A stretch of 7,959 nt of DNA from Sulfurovum sp. Its GTDB lineage: Bacteria; Campylobacterota; Campylobacteria; Campylobacterales; Sulfurovaceae. The DNA is taken from contig QNZV01000145.1 of the NCBI GenBank assembly GCA_003978395.1, positions 1 to 7,959 of the forward strand, written 5' to 3'. The notes beneath the pieces are model-generated. The model saw only the letters and a list, made by a program, of their open reading frames with translations, ran no database searches and had not been told where the DNA came from. Shown piece after piece: positions 1 to 7,227 of the stretch (the stretch's first letter is position 1; each line of letters starts with the position of its first letter). Both the position numbers and the translations under genes were made by a program.

Positions 1-2238
1 GTCAATGATTATCTTGCAAAAAGAGATTCAGAAGAGATGGGTGTTTTATATAACTTTTTGGGTTATAGCGTAGGTTGTCTAACCGATGAAATTTATGATG
101 AAGCAACAAAAAAAGCTCAATATGATTGTGATATTACCTATGGAACAAACAATGAATATGGGTTTGATTATCTTCGTGACAATATGAAAACACGTGCCGA
201 AGAGAAAGTTCAACGTGACCATTTTTATGCGATTATTGATGAGGTAGATTCTATTTTAATTGATGAGGCAAGAACTCCACTGATTATATCAGGACCTGTT
301 CAACGAGACCATACCCACTATGTTACAGCCAATGAAATCTCTTTGCAAATGGAAAAAGGCGAAAAACCAGAACTGAAAGCTGGAGAAGATGAACCTGTTT
401 TAGAGTTTGATTTCTATGTAGATGAAAAGAACCGACAAGTAATAATGACTGAACAGGGGCTAGAGAAAGCACAAGTTTTATTTAAAGTTGAAAACCTCTA
501 CTCATTAGAGAATGCTTCTTTGTCACACCATTTAGACCAAGCAATGAAAGCACAATATATTTTTGTAAAAGATGTTGACTATGTTGTACAAAATGGAGAG
601 ATTATTATTGTAGATGAGTTTACAGGTCGCCTAAGTGAAGGTCGTCGTTTTTCAGAAGGACTACACCAAGCAATTGAAGCAAAAGAGGGTGTAGAGGTAA
701 AAGAAGAGTCTCAAACACTAGCAGAGATTACCTATCAAAACTACTTTAGACTCTATGAAAAATTGGCAGGAATGACAGGAACAGCACAAACAGAAGCTAC
801 TGAATTTGCAGAGATTTATAGACTAGAGGTACTGTCTATTCCTACAAATGTACCAATTGAAAGAAAAGATTTAAATGACCTTATTTACAATACAGAGCGT
901 GAAAAATTGGATGCTGTAGCGAGAAAAGTTCAAGAGCTTTATGAAAAGGGTCAACCTGTACTTATTGGTACAGCCTCTATCGAAAAATCTGAACTGGTTC
1001 ATGAACGACTAAAAAAAGCTAAAATTCCACATAACACTTTAAATGCCAAAAACCATGCCAATGAAGCACAAATTATTATGGAAGCAGGAAAGAAAGGTGC
1101 TGTTACTGTTGCTACCAATATGGCAGGACGTGGGGTTGATATTAAGATTACAGACGAAATTAAAAATCTAGGTGGTCTCTATATTTTAGGTACAGAGCGT
1201 CACGAAAGTCGTCGTATTGATAACCAACTACGTGGTCGTTCTGGTCGTCAAGGAGACCCAGGGGTTTCTCAATTTTATTTGAGTCTTGATGATAATCTAC
1301 TTCGTATTTTTGGTGGAGAGAAGATTCGTAATATTATGAATAAACTCGGTGTTGAAGAGGGAGAGTATATCGACTCTAAAATTGTAACCCGTTCAGTGGA
1401 AAAGGCTCAGAAAAAAGTAGAGAACATGCACTACGAATCACGAAAACACATTCTAGAGTATGATGATATTGCAAGTGAACAACGAAAAGTTATCTACAAC
1501 TTTAGAAATCAGCTTCTTGATGAAAGCTTTGATATTGACTCTAAGATTTCAGAAAATAGAGTAGCTTATGTTGATTATCTTTTAACTGAATGTGATATTT
1601 TTGATGGTGCATCAGAAGAAGATTTTAATCTAAAAAAACTTTCAGAGATGATGCAAAAAGAGGTAAATATTAAGGTAGAAGAGGAAGCTCTAAAAGGTAA
1701 TGATTACGATGCTCTAAAAGAACTTGTTCTATCAATATTAACCGATACTTATGAAGCAAAAATGGAACCATTGACAGATGAGCAACGAAGTGAAGTTCAA
1801 AGAATTTTATACCTACAAGTACTTGACCCACAATGGCGTGACCACCTTTATGAGATGGATGTACTCAAAACAGGTATCGGGCTAAGAGGATACAACCAAA
1901 AAGACCCTTTAACAGAGTATAAAAAAGACAGTTATAATCTCTTTATGCAACTGGTTGACCGTATTAAATACGAAGCAATTAAAGTTTTAACCTTGGTGCA
2001 ATTTAATTTTGAAGACCCAGAACAAGAACGTGCAAAACTAGAAGCAATGCGTGATGAGTTAGAAGCTGAGTTAGAAAATGCAAAAACCAATGAAGTGGTT
2101 GAAGCAGATTTTGAAGAAGGTGTAAACAAAAAAATAGAAAAAAAACCAAAACGAAATGACCCTTGTCCTTGTGGTTCTGGTAAAAAATACAAACAATGTT
2201 GTGGTACAAGTGGACCTAAAAGAGGGCTATTGGCATAA
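1..2238 (+). CDS. secA: Protein translocase ATPase subunit SecA (N-terminus missing)
   Basis: SecA is the cytoplasmic ATPase motor that drives unfolded preproteins through the SecYEG channel. The frame is open from base 1 (VNDYLAKRDSEEM...), so the ATG at 37 is internal. About 745 residues are visible and roughly 120-130 are missing, including the Walker A loop, for a family length of about 850-900. Visible signatures, numbered from the window edge: GTNNEYGFDYLRDNM (about 48-62); the Walker B-type DEVDS (80-84) followed by ILIDEARTPLIISGP; the preprotein cross-linking region after it; LAGMTGTAQTEATEF near nt 760-805; TNMAGRGVDI near nt 1114-1143; and QLRGRSGRQGDPG near nt 1225-1265. The helical scaffold/wing follows (EYDDIASEQRKVIYNFRNQL). 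The C-terminal tail holds RNDPCPCGSGKKYKQCCG, a CXCX8CC zinc site that in SecA binds SecB or ribosomes. The stop TAA overlaps the next gene's ATG. Nothing suggests damage; identification is secure. Confidence 0.98.
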   Translation, partial: VNDYLAKRDSEEMGVLYNFLGYSVGCLTDEIYDEATKKAQYDCDITYGTNNEYGFDYLRDNMKTRAEEKVQRDHFYAIIDEVDSILIDEARTPLIISGPVQRDHTHYVTANEISLQMEKGEKPELKAGEDEPVLEFDFYVDEKNRQVIMTEQGLEKAQVLFKVENLYSLENASLSHHLDQAMKAQYIFVKDVDYVVQNGEIIIVDEFTGRLSEGRRFSEGLHQAIEAKEGVEVKEESQTLAEITYQNYFRLYEKLAGMTGTAQTEATEFAEIYRLEVLSIPTNVPIERKDLNDLIYNTEREKLDAVARKVQELYEKGQPVLIGTASIEKSELVHERLKKAKIPHNTLNAKNHANEAQIIMEAGKKGAVTVATNMAGRGVDIKITDEIKNLGGLYILGTERHESRRIDNQLRGRSGRQGDPGVSQFYLSLDDNLLRIFGGEKIRNIMNKLGVEEGEYIDSKIVTRSVEKAQKKVENMHYESRKHILEYDDIASEQRKVIYNFRNQLLDESFDIDSKISENRVAYVDYLLTECDIFDGASEEDFNLKKLSEMMQKEVNIKVEEEALKGNDYDALKELVLSILTDTYEAKMEPLTDEQRSEVQRILYLQVLDPQWRDHLYEMDVLKTGIGLRGYNQKDPLTEYKKDSYNLFMQLVDRIKYEAIKVLTLVQFNFEDPEQERAKLEAMRDELEAELENAKTNEVVEADFEEGVNKKIEKKPKRNDPCPCGSGKKYKQCCGTSGPKRGLLA

Positions 2239-3473
2239 TGGCAACGCCTAAAAATAAGAGCTTTATAAATAAGATAATTAAACATTATCTTAAATATGAT
2301 AGAGATAACCCGTTTATCTTTATCTCTTCTTTACTTGCTTTTTTTGGAATTGCTACAGGTGTTATGGTACTTATGCTTGCCATGGGAATGATGCATGGAA
2401 CACAAAAAGAGTGGCAGAAAAGTCTTTTTGTTATGAACTACCCTCTGACCATTATCCCCTTAAACTACCAAGCAACCAACGATGAACTTGTTAAGAAACT
2501 CTCGCATAAATTTCCTCAATTGCAATTTAGCCCTTTCTATCAGACAGGTGTCTTTTCTAAAAGTAATATGGGAATCGAAGGGTTTATGCTTTATGGTGTT
2601 GATTTTAAAAAAGAGATGCAGATTAATCCTGTTCTCAAAAAAGCAGAAGAGAATGCTCTCAACAACCAAAGTAAATTTAGACTCTTTGTAGGGAAAGCCT
2701 TTTTAGAAAAAACATTTATGCAAAAGGGTCAAAAGCTCACATTGAACTTTTCAAATCAACAAACCATTGGATTTGGAAGCATGCCCATCCAAAAACGTTT
2801 TGTTATTGATGCTACATTTGATTCTGGATTAAATAAATATGATGAAAAAATTCTCTATACCACCCATCAAGTCTTTCATAAGATTTTAAAATATCCCCAA
2901 GGTGTCTATGATGGAATTCATATCTATTCAAAAAATGCACTAAAAGATATAGATAAAATCAATACCTTTCTAAAAAAAATTGGAGAAGATAAAAATCTAA
3001 GAATACAAGGATGGTGGGAACAAAATGCTTCACTATTTGCAGCAATGGAGATGGAGAAAGAAGCCCTGTTTTTAGTATTATTACTTATTATCTTAATCGC
3101 ATCATTAAATATTATCTCCTCCTTACTTATGACGGTAATGAGCAGAAGAGCAGAAGTAGCACTTATGAAGACACTGGGTGCAACCTCGGCCGAAATACAA
3201 AGTATCTTTTTTAAATTGGGTGCTATTATTGGTGTTTCAGGTATTGTAGTAGGAACTATTTTAGGTTTTATTGGAATATGGGTTCTAACAACATTTCCTA
3301 TTATATCATTACCAAAAGAGGTTTATGGTTTCTCTAACCTTCCTATTGATTTAACTACGACTGATTTTTTCTCTATTATTATAGGTGCATTTATTATTGT
3401 ACTTGCCTCTTCAATTTATCCAGCAAAAAAAGCTTCTTCAACCAATCCCTTAAGCGTATTACGAAATGAATAG
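2238..3473 (+). CDS. LolC/LolE-like ABC transporter permease (FtsX/MacB fold)
   Basis: The 411-residue product has the membrane layout of lipoprotein-releasing permeases: one transmembrane helix near the N-terminus (about 26-50), a large periplasmic domain (about 55-270), then three helices (about 275-299, 325-351, 377-396). Family signatures are WWEQNASLFAAMEMEK before helix 2, NIISSLLMTVMSRRAEVALMKTLGAT (shown here in parts: NIISSLLMTV at 291-300, SRRAEVALMKTLGAT at 302-316), and the C-terminal YPAKKASSTNPLSVLRNE. In the Lol system such subunits, with the ATPase LolD, extract lipoproteins from the inner membrane and hand them to LolA. No ATPase gene is adjacent, so LolD must be encoded elsewhere. 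The ATG shares its A with the secA stop (TAATG), and AGAGGG lies about 12 bases upstream within secA, pointing to translational coupling. A single permease may serve as a homodimer (LolF-type), but I cannot see whether a second one exists. A generic MacB-like export role is the alternative. Confidence 0.9.
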   Translation: MATPKNKSFINKIIKHYLKYDRDNPFIFISSLLAFFGIATGVMVLMLAMGMMHGTQKEWQKSLFVMNYPLTIIPLNYQATNDELVKKLSHKFPQLQFSPFYQTGVFSKSNMGIEGFMLYGVDFKKEMQINPVLKKAEENALNNQSKFRLFVGKAFLEKTFMQKGQKLTLNFSNQQTIGFGSMPIQKRFVIDATFDSGLNKYDEKILYTTHQVFHKILKYPQGVYDGIHIYSKNALKDIDKINTFLKKIGEDKNLRIQGWWEQNASLFAAMEMEKEALFLVLLLIILIASLNIISSLLMTVMSRRAEVALMKTLGATSAEIQSIFFKLGAIIGVSGIVVGTILGFIGIWVLTTFPIISLPKEVYGFSNLPIDLTTTDFFSIIIGAFIIVLASSIYPAKKASSTNPLSVLRNE

Positions 3474-3579
3474 ATGAATATTTATAAAAATATTTATCTT
3501 TCTAAATAAAAAACTATTAATTTTACTTTAAATAGGAAAAATAGAAAAAAATATCATCAAACATTAACTATTTTAACTA

Positions 3580-3585
3580 TATAAT
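3580..3585 (+). promoter_or_regulatory. Probable -10 box (TATAAT) of the repeat-protein gene
   Basis: A perfect TATAAT lies 28 bases upstream of the ATG at 3613, giving a leader of about 20 bases. No TTGACA-like hexamer is visible 16-18 bases upstream, but sigma-70 promoters in Campylobacter-type bacteria are known to depend on the -10 box and AT-rich upstream DNA rather than a -35 box. The surrounding sequence is so AT-rich that a chance match is possible. Confidence 0.45.
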
Positions 3586-3601
3586 ATTTAGATATAACTC
3601 A

Positions 3602-3607
3602 AAGGAG
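3602..3607 (+). promoter_or_regulatory. Strong Shine-Dalgarno site AAGGAG
   Basis: AAGGAG ends five bases before the ATG at 3613. It is the clearest ribosome binding site in the window and fixes the start of the repeat-protein gene, matching the beginning of an evident signal peptide. Confidence 0.85.
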
Positions 3608-3612
3608 AAAAA

Positions 3613-4995
3613 ATGAGAATAAAATCTTCATTACTAGTAGCTAGTTTACTTATACCCATGTCATATACTTATGCTGAAGTGTCATTAGTTCCACCTAATG
3701 CAAAAGCAGGAGAGTGTTATGCAAAGGTTGTTATTCCTGCCAAATATAAAACTGTTGAAGAGAAAGTATTAATTCAAGAAGCATCAGAAAAAATCTCAAT
3801 TATTCCTGCTAAATATGAATGGATTAATCAAAAAATAGAGATAACACCAAAAAGTAAAAAGCTTATAATTGTTCCTGCGCATTATAAAAAAATTAGCAAA
3901 AATATTGAAGTAAAGCCAATCACGAGATCATGGCATACCAGTTTAAAATCTCATTCAGCTCCTGTGAGTAAAGAAATTTTAGTTGCTGCAAAAATAAAAG
4001 GTGTAGATTTAAAAAATAGTACTCCAGGAAGTTGTTTTAAAGAGTATTATACACCTCTAAGATACAAAACAATAACTGAAAAGATTGTTATACAAGAAGA
4101 GAGAATAAAAAATAAAATTGTTCCTGCAACTTATAAGATGGTTGAGAAAACAATCAAAGTTACACCTGCTTCTAAAAAGACAATTACAGTTCCTGCAACC
4201 TATGAAAATAAAGAAGTTAAAATATTAGTTGAGAAGGCAAAAACTGTATGGAAAAAAGGTGTAAATCCTGCCCAAAAGCTAAATGGTGCTACAGGAGAGA
4301 TTATGTGTTTGGTAAAAATTCCTGCAAAATATAAAATTGTTCACAAAAAAGTTGTTAAAACTCCTGCAACTACAAAAATTGTAGAAGTACCTGCTGTATT
4401 AAAGACCATTAAAGTTAAAGAACTTGTGACAGAAGCATCAAATAAAACCATTACCCTTCCTGCAATTACTCAAAATATTGATAAAAAAGTAATTGATAAA
4501 AAACCTCAATTTTCATGGTTTAGAGTAGGAGAGCATATTGATAAACAATGGATTTATACTGGACATCAAATTTGTTTAGTTGAAACACCTGCAAAACATA
4601 GAAAAATTACCAAAAATATATTAGATAGTAATGCCTCGGTCAAAGAAGTGATTGTTGAACCAAGCTATAAAGTTATTAAAGTTAAAAAACTTGTAGAAGA
4701 GGCAAAAGAGATTAAAACACCTATTGAAGCTGAATATAAAATGCTAACAAAGAGAGAAAAAGTATCTGATGCCTATCAAAGTTGGGAGAGAATTTTATGT
4801 CAAACAAATATGAATAAACAAGTAATCTTAAAAATCCAAAATGCACTTCAAGCAAAAGGGTATAACCCAGGTAAGGTTGATGGTGTACTAGGAAGAGGAA
4901 CACATGTAGCAATTGATAAATACCAACGAGACAACTCTTTGGCAACAGGTGGTATTACCTATGAAACACTAAAAGCACTTAATATAGATTTGTAG
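3613..4995 (+). CDS. Secreted 23-residue-repeat protein with C-terminal peptidoglycan-binding domain
   Basis: The 460-residue product starts with a Sec signal peptide (MRIKSSLLVASLLIPMSYTYA), with likely cleavage after Ala21. Residues 35-391 form four modules, each starting at a Cys and ending at a Trp: C35-W107, C141-W213, C232-W302, C321-W391. Each module contains three repeats of exactly 23 residues beginning with a (V/I/T)PAxY-type motif (starts 41/64/87, 147/170/193, 236/259/282, 325/348/371). The last repeat always starts 20 residues before the Trp. The repeats are rich in Lys, Val and Ile and look like alternating beta strands. Residues about 402-458 match the PG_binding_1 helical domain (ALQAKGYNPGKVDGVLGRGT, then AIDKYQRDNSL). 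I infer a periplasmic or surface protein anchored to the cell wall; I know no assigned function for the repeat region. It has its own promoter and ribosome binding site and ends at a strong terminator, so it is probably monocistronic. Confidence 0.9.
   Translation: MRIKSSLLVASLLIPMSYTYAEVSLVPPNAKAGECYAKVVIPAKYKTVEEKVLIQEASEKISIIPAKYEWINQKIEITPKSKKLIIVPAHYKKISKNIEVKPITRSWHTSLKSHSAPVSKEILVAAKIKGVDLKNSTPGSCFKEYYTPLRYKTITEKIVIQEERIKNKIVPATYKMVEKTIKVTPASKKTITVPATYENKEVKILVEKAKTVWKKGVNPAQKLNGATGEIMCLVKIPAKYKIVHKKVVKTPATTKIVEVPAVLKTIKVKELVTEASNKTITLPAITQNIDKKVIDKKPQFSWFRVGEHIDKQWIYTGHQICLVETPAKHRKITKNILDSNASVKEVIVEPSYKVIKVKKLVEEAKEIKTPIEAEYKMLTKREKVSDAYQSWERILCQTNMNKQVILKIQNALQAKGYNPGKVDGVLGRGTHVAIDKYQRDNSLATGGITYETLKALNIDL
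3715..3933 (+). repeat. Repeat module 1 (Cys35-Trp107)
   Basis: First of four protein-level modules. It holds three 23-residue repeats starting at residues 41 (IPAKY), 64 (IPAKY) and 87 (VPAHY). The Cys lies six residues before the first repeat and the Trp 20 residues after the start of the third. A linker of about 33 residues with an unrelated sequence follows it. Confidence 0.85.
4033..4251 (+). repeat. Repeat module 2 (Cys141-Trp213)
   Basis: Second module, with the same Cys-to-Trp distance of 72 residues as module 1. Repeats start at residues 147 (TPLRY), 170 (VPATY) and 193 (VPATY). The first repeat shares YKT(V/I)xEK(V/I)xIQE with the first repeat of module 1, so whole modules rather than single repeats were probably duplicated. 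Confidence 0.85.
4306..4518 (+). repeat. Repeat module 3 (Cys232-Trp302)
   Basis: Third module, Cys-to-Trp distance 70 residues. Repeats start at residues 236 (IPAKY), 259 (VPAVL) and 282 (LPAIT). The Tyr of the motif is lost in the second and third repeats, while the 23-residue spacing is kept exactly. The Cys lies four residues before the first repeat, not six as in modules 1 and 2. Confidence 0.8.
4573..4785 (+). repeat. Repeat module 4 (Cys321-Trp391)
   Basis: Fourth and most diverged module, Cys-to-Trp distance again 70 residues. Repeats start at residues 325 (TPAKH), 348 (VEPSY) and 371 (IEAEY). A fifth Cys (396) comes five residues after its Trp and leads into the peptidoglycan-binding domain, as if it were the start of a further module that was replaced by that domain. 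Confidence 0.75.
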
Positions 4996-5012
4996 TATCT
5001 ATTATTTATTAG

Positions 5013-5040
5013 GATACCCCCATAGGGGTATCTCTTTTCT
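5013..5040 (+). terminator. Rho-independent terminator between convergent genes
   Basis: A perfect 8-bp stem GATACCCC (5013-5020) / GGGGTATC (5025-5032) with a four-base loop CATA is followed by TCTTTTCT. It lies 17 bases after the stop of the repeat-protein gene. The T-rich side favours the plus strand. On the minus strand the hairpin lies just past the antiporter stop but is followed by CCTAATAAATAAT without a T-run, so two-way action is less certain. Confidence 0.82.
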
Positions 5041-6424
5041 ACACTACATACCACCCTATAAATAGATAAATTATCGAAGTAATCCCTGCAATAATTAAAG
5101 CATAAGGCATCTGTGTTCGCACATGTTCAATGTGTTCACATCCACTTGCCATTGAAGAGATAATTGTAGTGTCTGATATAGGTGATACATGGTCTCCAAA
5201 AATTCCACCAGATACAACTGCTCCAATCATCAATGGTGTATGCATATCAAAAGTCGCTCCAAGAGCCAAAGCAATTGGCATCATAATTGAAAATGTACCC
5301 CAACTTGTACCTGTAGAAAAAGAGGTCAGAGCAGAGACGATAAAAATAAGGAATGGAACTAACATAGGAGGTATATTCCCACTCATTATTTCAGCTAAAT
5401 AGTTTGCTGTACCCAAAAGTTTAATCATATCTCCAATCAGAAATGCTAAGAGTAAAATAAGTACAATAGGTATCATATCTGAAATACCTGCATAGAGTGA
5501 TTTAAAATACTCTTTATGTTTTAAATGACCACCCCATACATAATAGAGATATATAAACCCCAAAGTAACCACAACAGAATAGAAAACCGATGTAGACCCA
5601 GAACCATTTCGAATATCTCCATGCCCTGTATAGTAGAGTGAAATAGGAACCATCCAAACTAAAACAACCAGAGGAAGAACCATAAGCAGAGGGGACTTAT
5701 CCGAAAAGTAATCTACCTCTTTTTTCAAATCAAATTTGTGAGGTCTAGCACTCTTCATTGGTCCGATGTCAATATCAAATAAGATAACCAACAAGACAAA
5801 AAGAACCATCAACCATGAGTAGAAGTTAAAAACAATAGACTCCATTAACAAAACAACTCCATTTCCCTCAATAACAGAAGAGTCAATAGCTGTAACAATC
5901 AATCCCAACAACAAAGCACCCCAAGCATTAAATGGAATCAAGGCACAAATAGGTGCAGATGTAGAGTCACAAACAAATGCTAATTTTTCTCGGCTAACCC
6001 CATTTTTATCACAAAGTGGACGTGCTACTGTTCCTGCTACTAATGCAGTAATAGAAGACTCTATAAAAATAACAACACCTAAAACATACGCTAAGAGTAG
6101 TGAACCTTTTTTTGAATCTACATGTTTATGTTCTCTATTTAAATAGTTAATAAACCCTTTTACACCACCTGCATCACTTATCAATTTGATAATGGCACCT
6201 ACCAACAAGGCAAACAGTGCCGTTTTTGTAATCCACCCCTCTGCAAAAAGCCCCACAAAAGCATCAAGTAAAGCAACGATAGATTCCAATGGATGAAAAC
6301 TGTGCAAGACTAATTCAGCCAAAAATATACCAGATAGTAAAGATACAACCACATCTTTTGTTATAATTGCCATTATGATGATAAAGAGTGGTATCAGAAT
6401 GGAGATAACTCCTAAATTTTCCAT
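5039..6424 (-). CDS. NhaC-family Na+/H+ antiporter-like membrane protein
   Basis: This 461-residue polytopic inner-membrane protein has the length and signatures of the NhaC (Na_H_antiporter) family, which exchange protons for sodium or, in some members, for organic ions or amino acids. About 11-13 hydrophobic segments are visible, for example near 5-40, 68-84, 108-134, 190-217, 245-263, 280-298, 316-335, 351-369 and 440-460. Key conserved stretches are GTVARPLCDKNGVSREKLAF (131-150) followed by VCDSTSAPICALIPFNAWGA (151-170), SFSTGTSWGTFSIMMPIA (368-385) and GGIFGDHVSPISDTTIISS (406-424) with CEHIEHVRTQMPYA (429-442). The ATG at 6422-6424 is preceded by GAGGAA at a normal distance. The gene is convergent with the repeat-protein gene and divergent from the YkuD-like gene 47 bases away. 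Substrate cannot be read from sequence: Na+/H+ exchange is the family default, and a metabolite antiporter is the main alternative. Confidence 0.9.
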   Translation of the reverse strand: MENLGVISILIPLFIIIMAIITKDVVVSLLSGIFLAELVLHSFHPLESIVALLDAFVGLFAEGWITKTALFALLVGAIIKLISDAGGVKGFINYLNREHKHVDSKKGSLLLAYVLGVVIFIESSITALVAGTVARPLCDKNGVSREKLAFVCDSTSAPICALIPFNAWGALLLGLIVTAIDSSVIEGNGVVLLMESIVFNFYSWLMVLFVLLVILFDIDIGPMKSARPHKFDLKKEVDYFSDKSPLLMVLPLVVLVWMVPISLYYTGHGDIRNGSGSTSVFYSVVVTLGFIYLYYVWGGHLKHKEYFKSLYAGISDMIPIVLILLLAFLIGDMIKLLGTANYLAEIMSGNIPPMLVPFLIFIVSALTSFSTGTSWGTFSIMMPIALALGATFDMHTPLMIGAVVSGGIFGDHVSPISDTTIISSMASGCEHIEHVRTQMPYALIIAGITSIIYLFIGWYVV

Positions 6425-6471
6425 AAATTTTTCCTCATATTAAAATTAAAATAAAAAGGATTATAACATAT
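6425..6471. promoter_or_regulatory. 47-bp divergent start-to-start region
   Basis: This short AT-rich spacer separates two divergent start codons, so both promoters must lie in it or reach into the opposing gene. On the minus strand a TATAAT box (bases 6460-6465, reading ATTATA on the plus strand) sits 35 bases before the antiporter ATG, with no clear -35 hexamer. On the plus strand AAAGGA (6455-6460) precedes the ATG at 6472 by 11 bases, rather far, and TATTAA (6438-6443) is a possible -10. The antiporter -10 overlaps the other gene's ribosome binding region, so the two transcripts may compete. Confidence 0.4.
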
Positions 6472-7227
6472 ATGAAAACATTAACTCTCATTACTTTAGG
6501 CTCTATTTTTTTTACAGCATGTCAAGCTACAGATATATCTCTTCCTATTGAGACAACATCTATTATAAAAGAGGTTGAACAGAACAGTAAAATCACAAAG
6601 ATTACAATTCCTAACACAACAAGCCAACTGATTAAGGTTACAACTAAAGATTGGAATACAAAAGATGGAGAACTTCAACGTTATGAAAAAAACAAAAAAG
6701 GGGAATGGATTAAAATTGGTAAAACTATAGATATAGTTTTAGGTCGAAATGGTTTAGGTTGGGGATTGGGACTGCACAAAATTCCCAAAAATGCAAAATA
6801 CATCAAAAAAGAGGGAGATGGAAAATCCCCTGCTGGTCTTTTTTCATTAGGAAATGGATTTGGCTATCAAGAGTTTAAAATTAATTTTCCTTATGCCAAA
6901 TATACCCGAACAGACCTATGTGTTGATGATAGCAAATCAGAATTTTATAATACCATTATAAATAGCAAAAAGGTAAAAAAAGATTATAAAAGCTTTGAAC
7001 ACATGAAACTAAAAAACAATCTCTATAAGTATGGAATTACAGTTCAGCACAATCCAGAAAATATACCAAAAGCAGGTTCATGTATCTTTATCCATATAAA
7101 AAGCAAAACAGGAAGAGGAACAGCAGGATGCACAGCCATGAAAGAGAGTGAAATAACAAAAATTCTAAAGTGGTTAGATGTAAAGAAAAATCCACTATTA
7201 CTACAACTACCGAAAGAGGAGTTATAG
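6472..7227 (+). CDS. Probable lipoprotein of the YkuD L,D-transpeptidase superfamily
   Basis: The 251-residue product begins with a short hydrophobic signal ending in FFTAC (Cys17), a slightly non-standard lipobox, so it is probably a lipoprotein; plain secretion is the alternative. The YkuD-like domain covers about 83-248. It shows GRNGLGWGLGLH (91-102), GDGKSPAGLFSLG (115-127, matching the GDxxTPxG start of the family's substrate-binding part), RTDLCVDDSKSEFYN (146-160), GITVQHN (188-194), CIFIHI (204-209) and GTAGCTAM (216-223). Cys220 is the likely nucleophile, with His208 or His193 as partner. L,D-transpeptidases make 3-3 peptidoglycan crosslinks or attach proteins to the wall, and some relatives cut instead. 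The motif lacks the His of the usual (S/T)HGC, so the exact reaction is open. The gene ends with tandem stops TAG TAA. It is divergent from the antiporter gene and convergent with the last gene. Confidence 0.85.
   Translation: MKTLTLITLGSIFFTACQATDISLPIETTSIIKEVEQNSKITKITIPNTTSQLIKVTTKDWNTKDGELQRYEKNKKGEWIKIGKTIDIVLGRNGLGWGLGLHKIPKNAKYIKKEGDGKSPAGLFSLGNGFGYQEFKINFPYAKYTRTDLCVDDSKSEFYNTIINSKKVKKDYKSFEHMKLKNNLYKYGITVQHNPENIPKAGSCIFIHIKSKTGRGTAGCTAMKESEITKILKWLDVKKNPLLLQLPKEEL

Larger units (their letters stand above)
3474..3612. other. AT-rich intergenic region with promoter
   Basis: This 139-base gap separates the permease gene from the repeat-protein gene. It is very AT-rich. It holds a weak AATATTT/AAATATT hairpin (3477-3483 with 3488-3494, loop ATAA) that lacks a following T-run, so I do not call it a terminator. 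Its right end carries the TATAAT box and ribosome binding site described separately. I see no small ORF of note and no RNA gene. Confidence 0.7.

Noticed and set aside
37..2238. ATG at 37 as the start of secA
   Set aside because: The same frame is open to base 1 and encodes SecA sequence (VNDYLAKRDSEE) before that Met, so the ATG is internal and the gene is cut by the window edge.
1932..2285. Minus-strand open frame opposite the end of secA
   Set aside because: It lies entirely antisense to well-conserved SecA and permease-start sequence and its translation has no recognisable features.
3477..3494. AATATTT/AAATATT hairpin as a terminator after the permease gene
   Set aside because: The stem is seven A-T pairs only and no T-run follows; such pairings are expected by chance in DNA this AT-rich.
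3715..4785. Regular 69-base periodicity as a CRISPR array or DNA repeat
   Set aside because: The period is exact only at the protein level, the nucleotide sequences of the units are strongly diverged, and the whole stretch is one open frame with a signal peptide.
5130..5402. Plus-strand 90-codon open frame inside the antiporter gene
   Set aside because: It is antisense to the most conserved antiporter motifs (GDHVSPISDTT region), which explains its openness.
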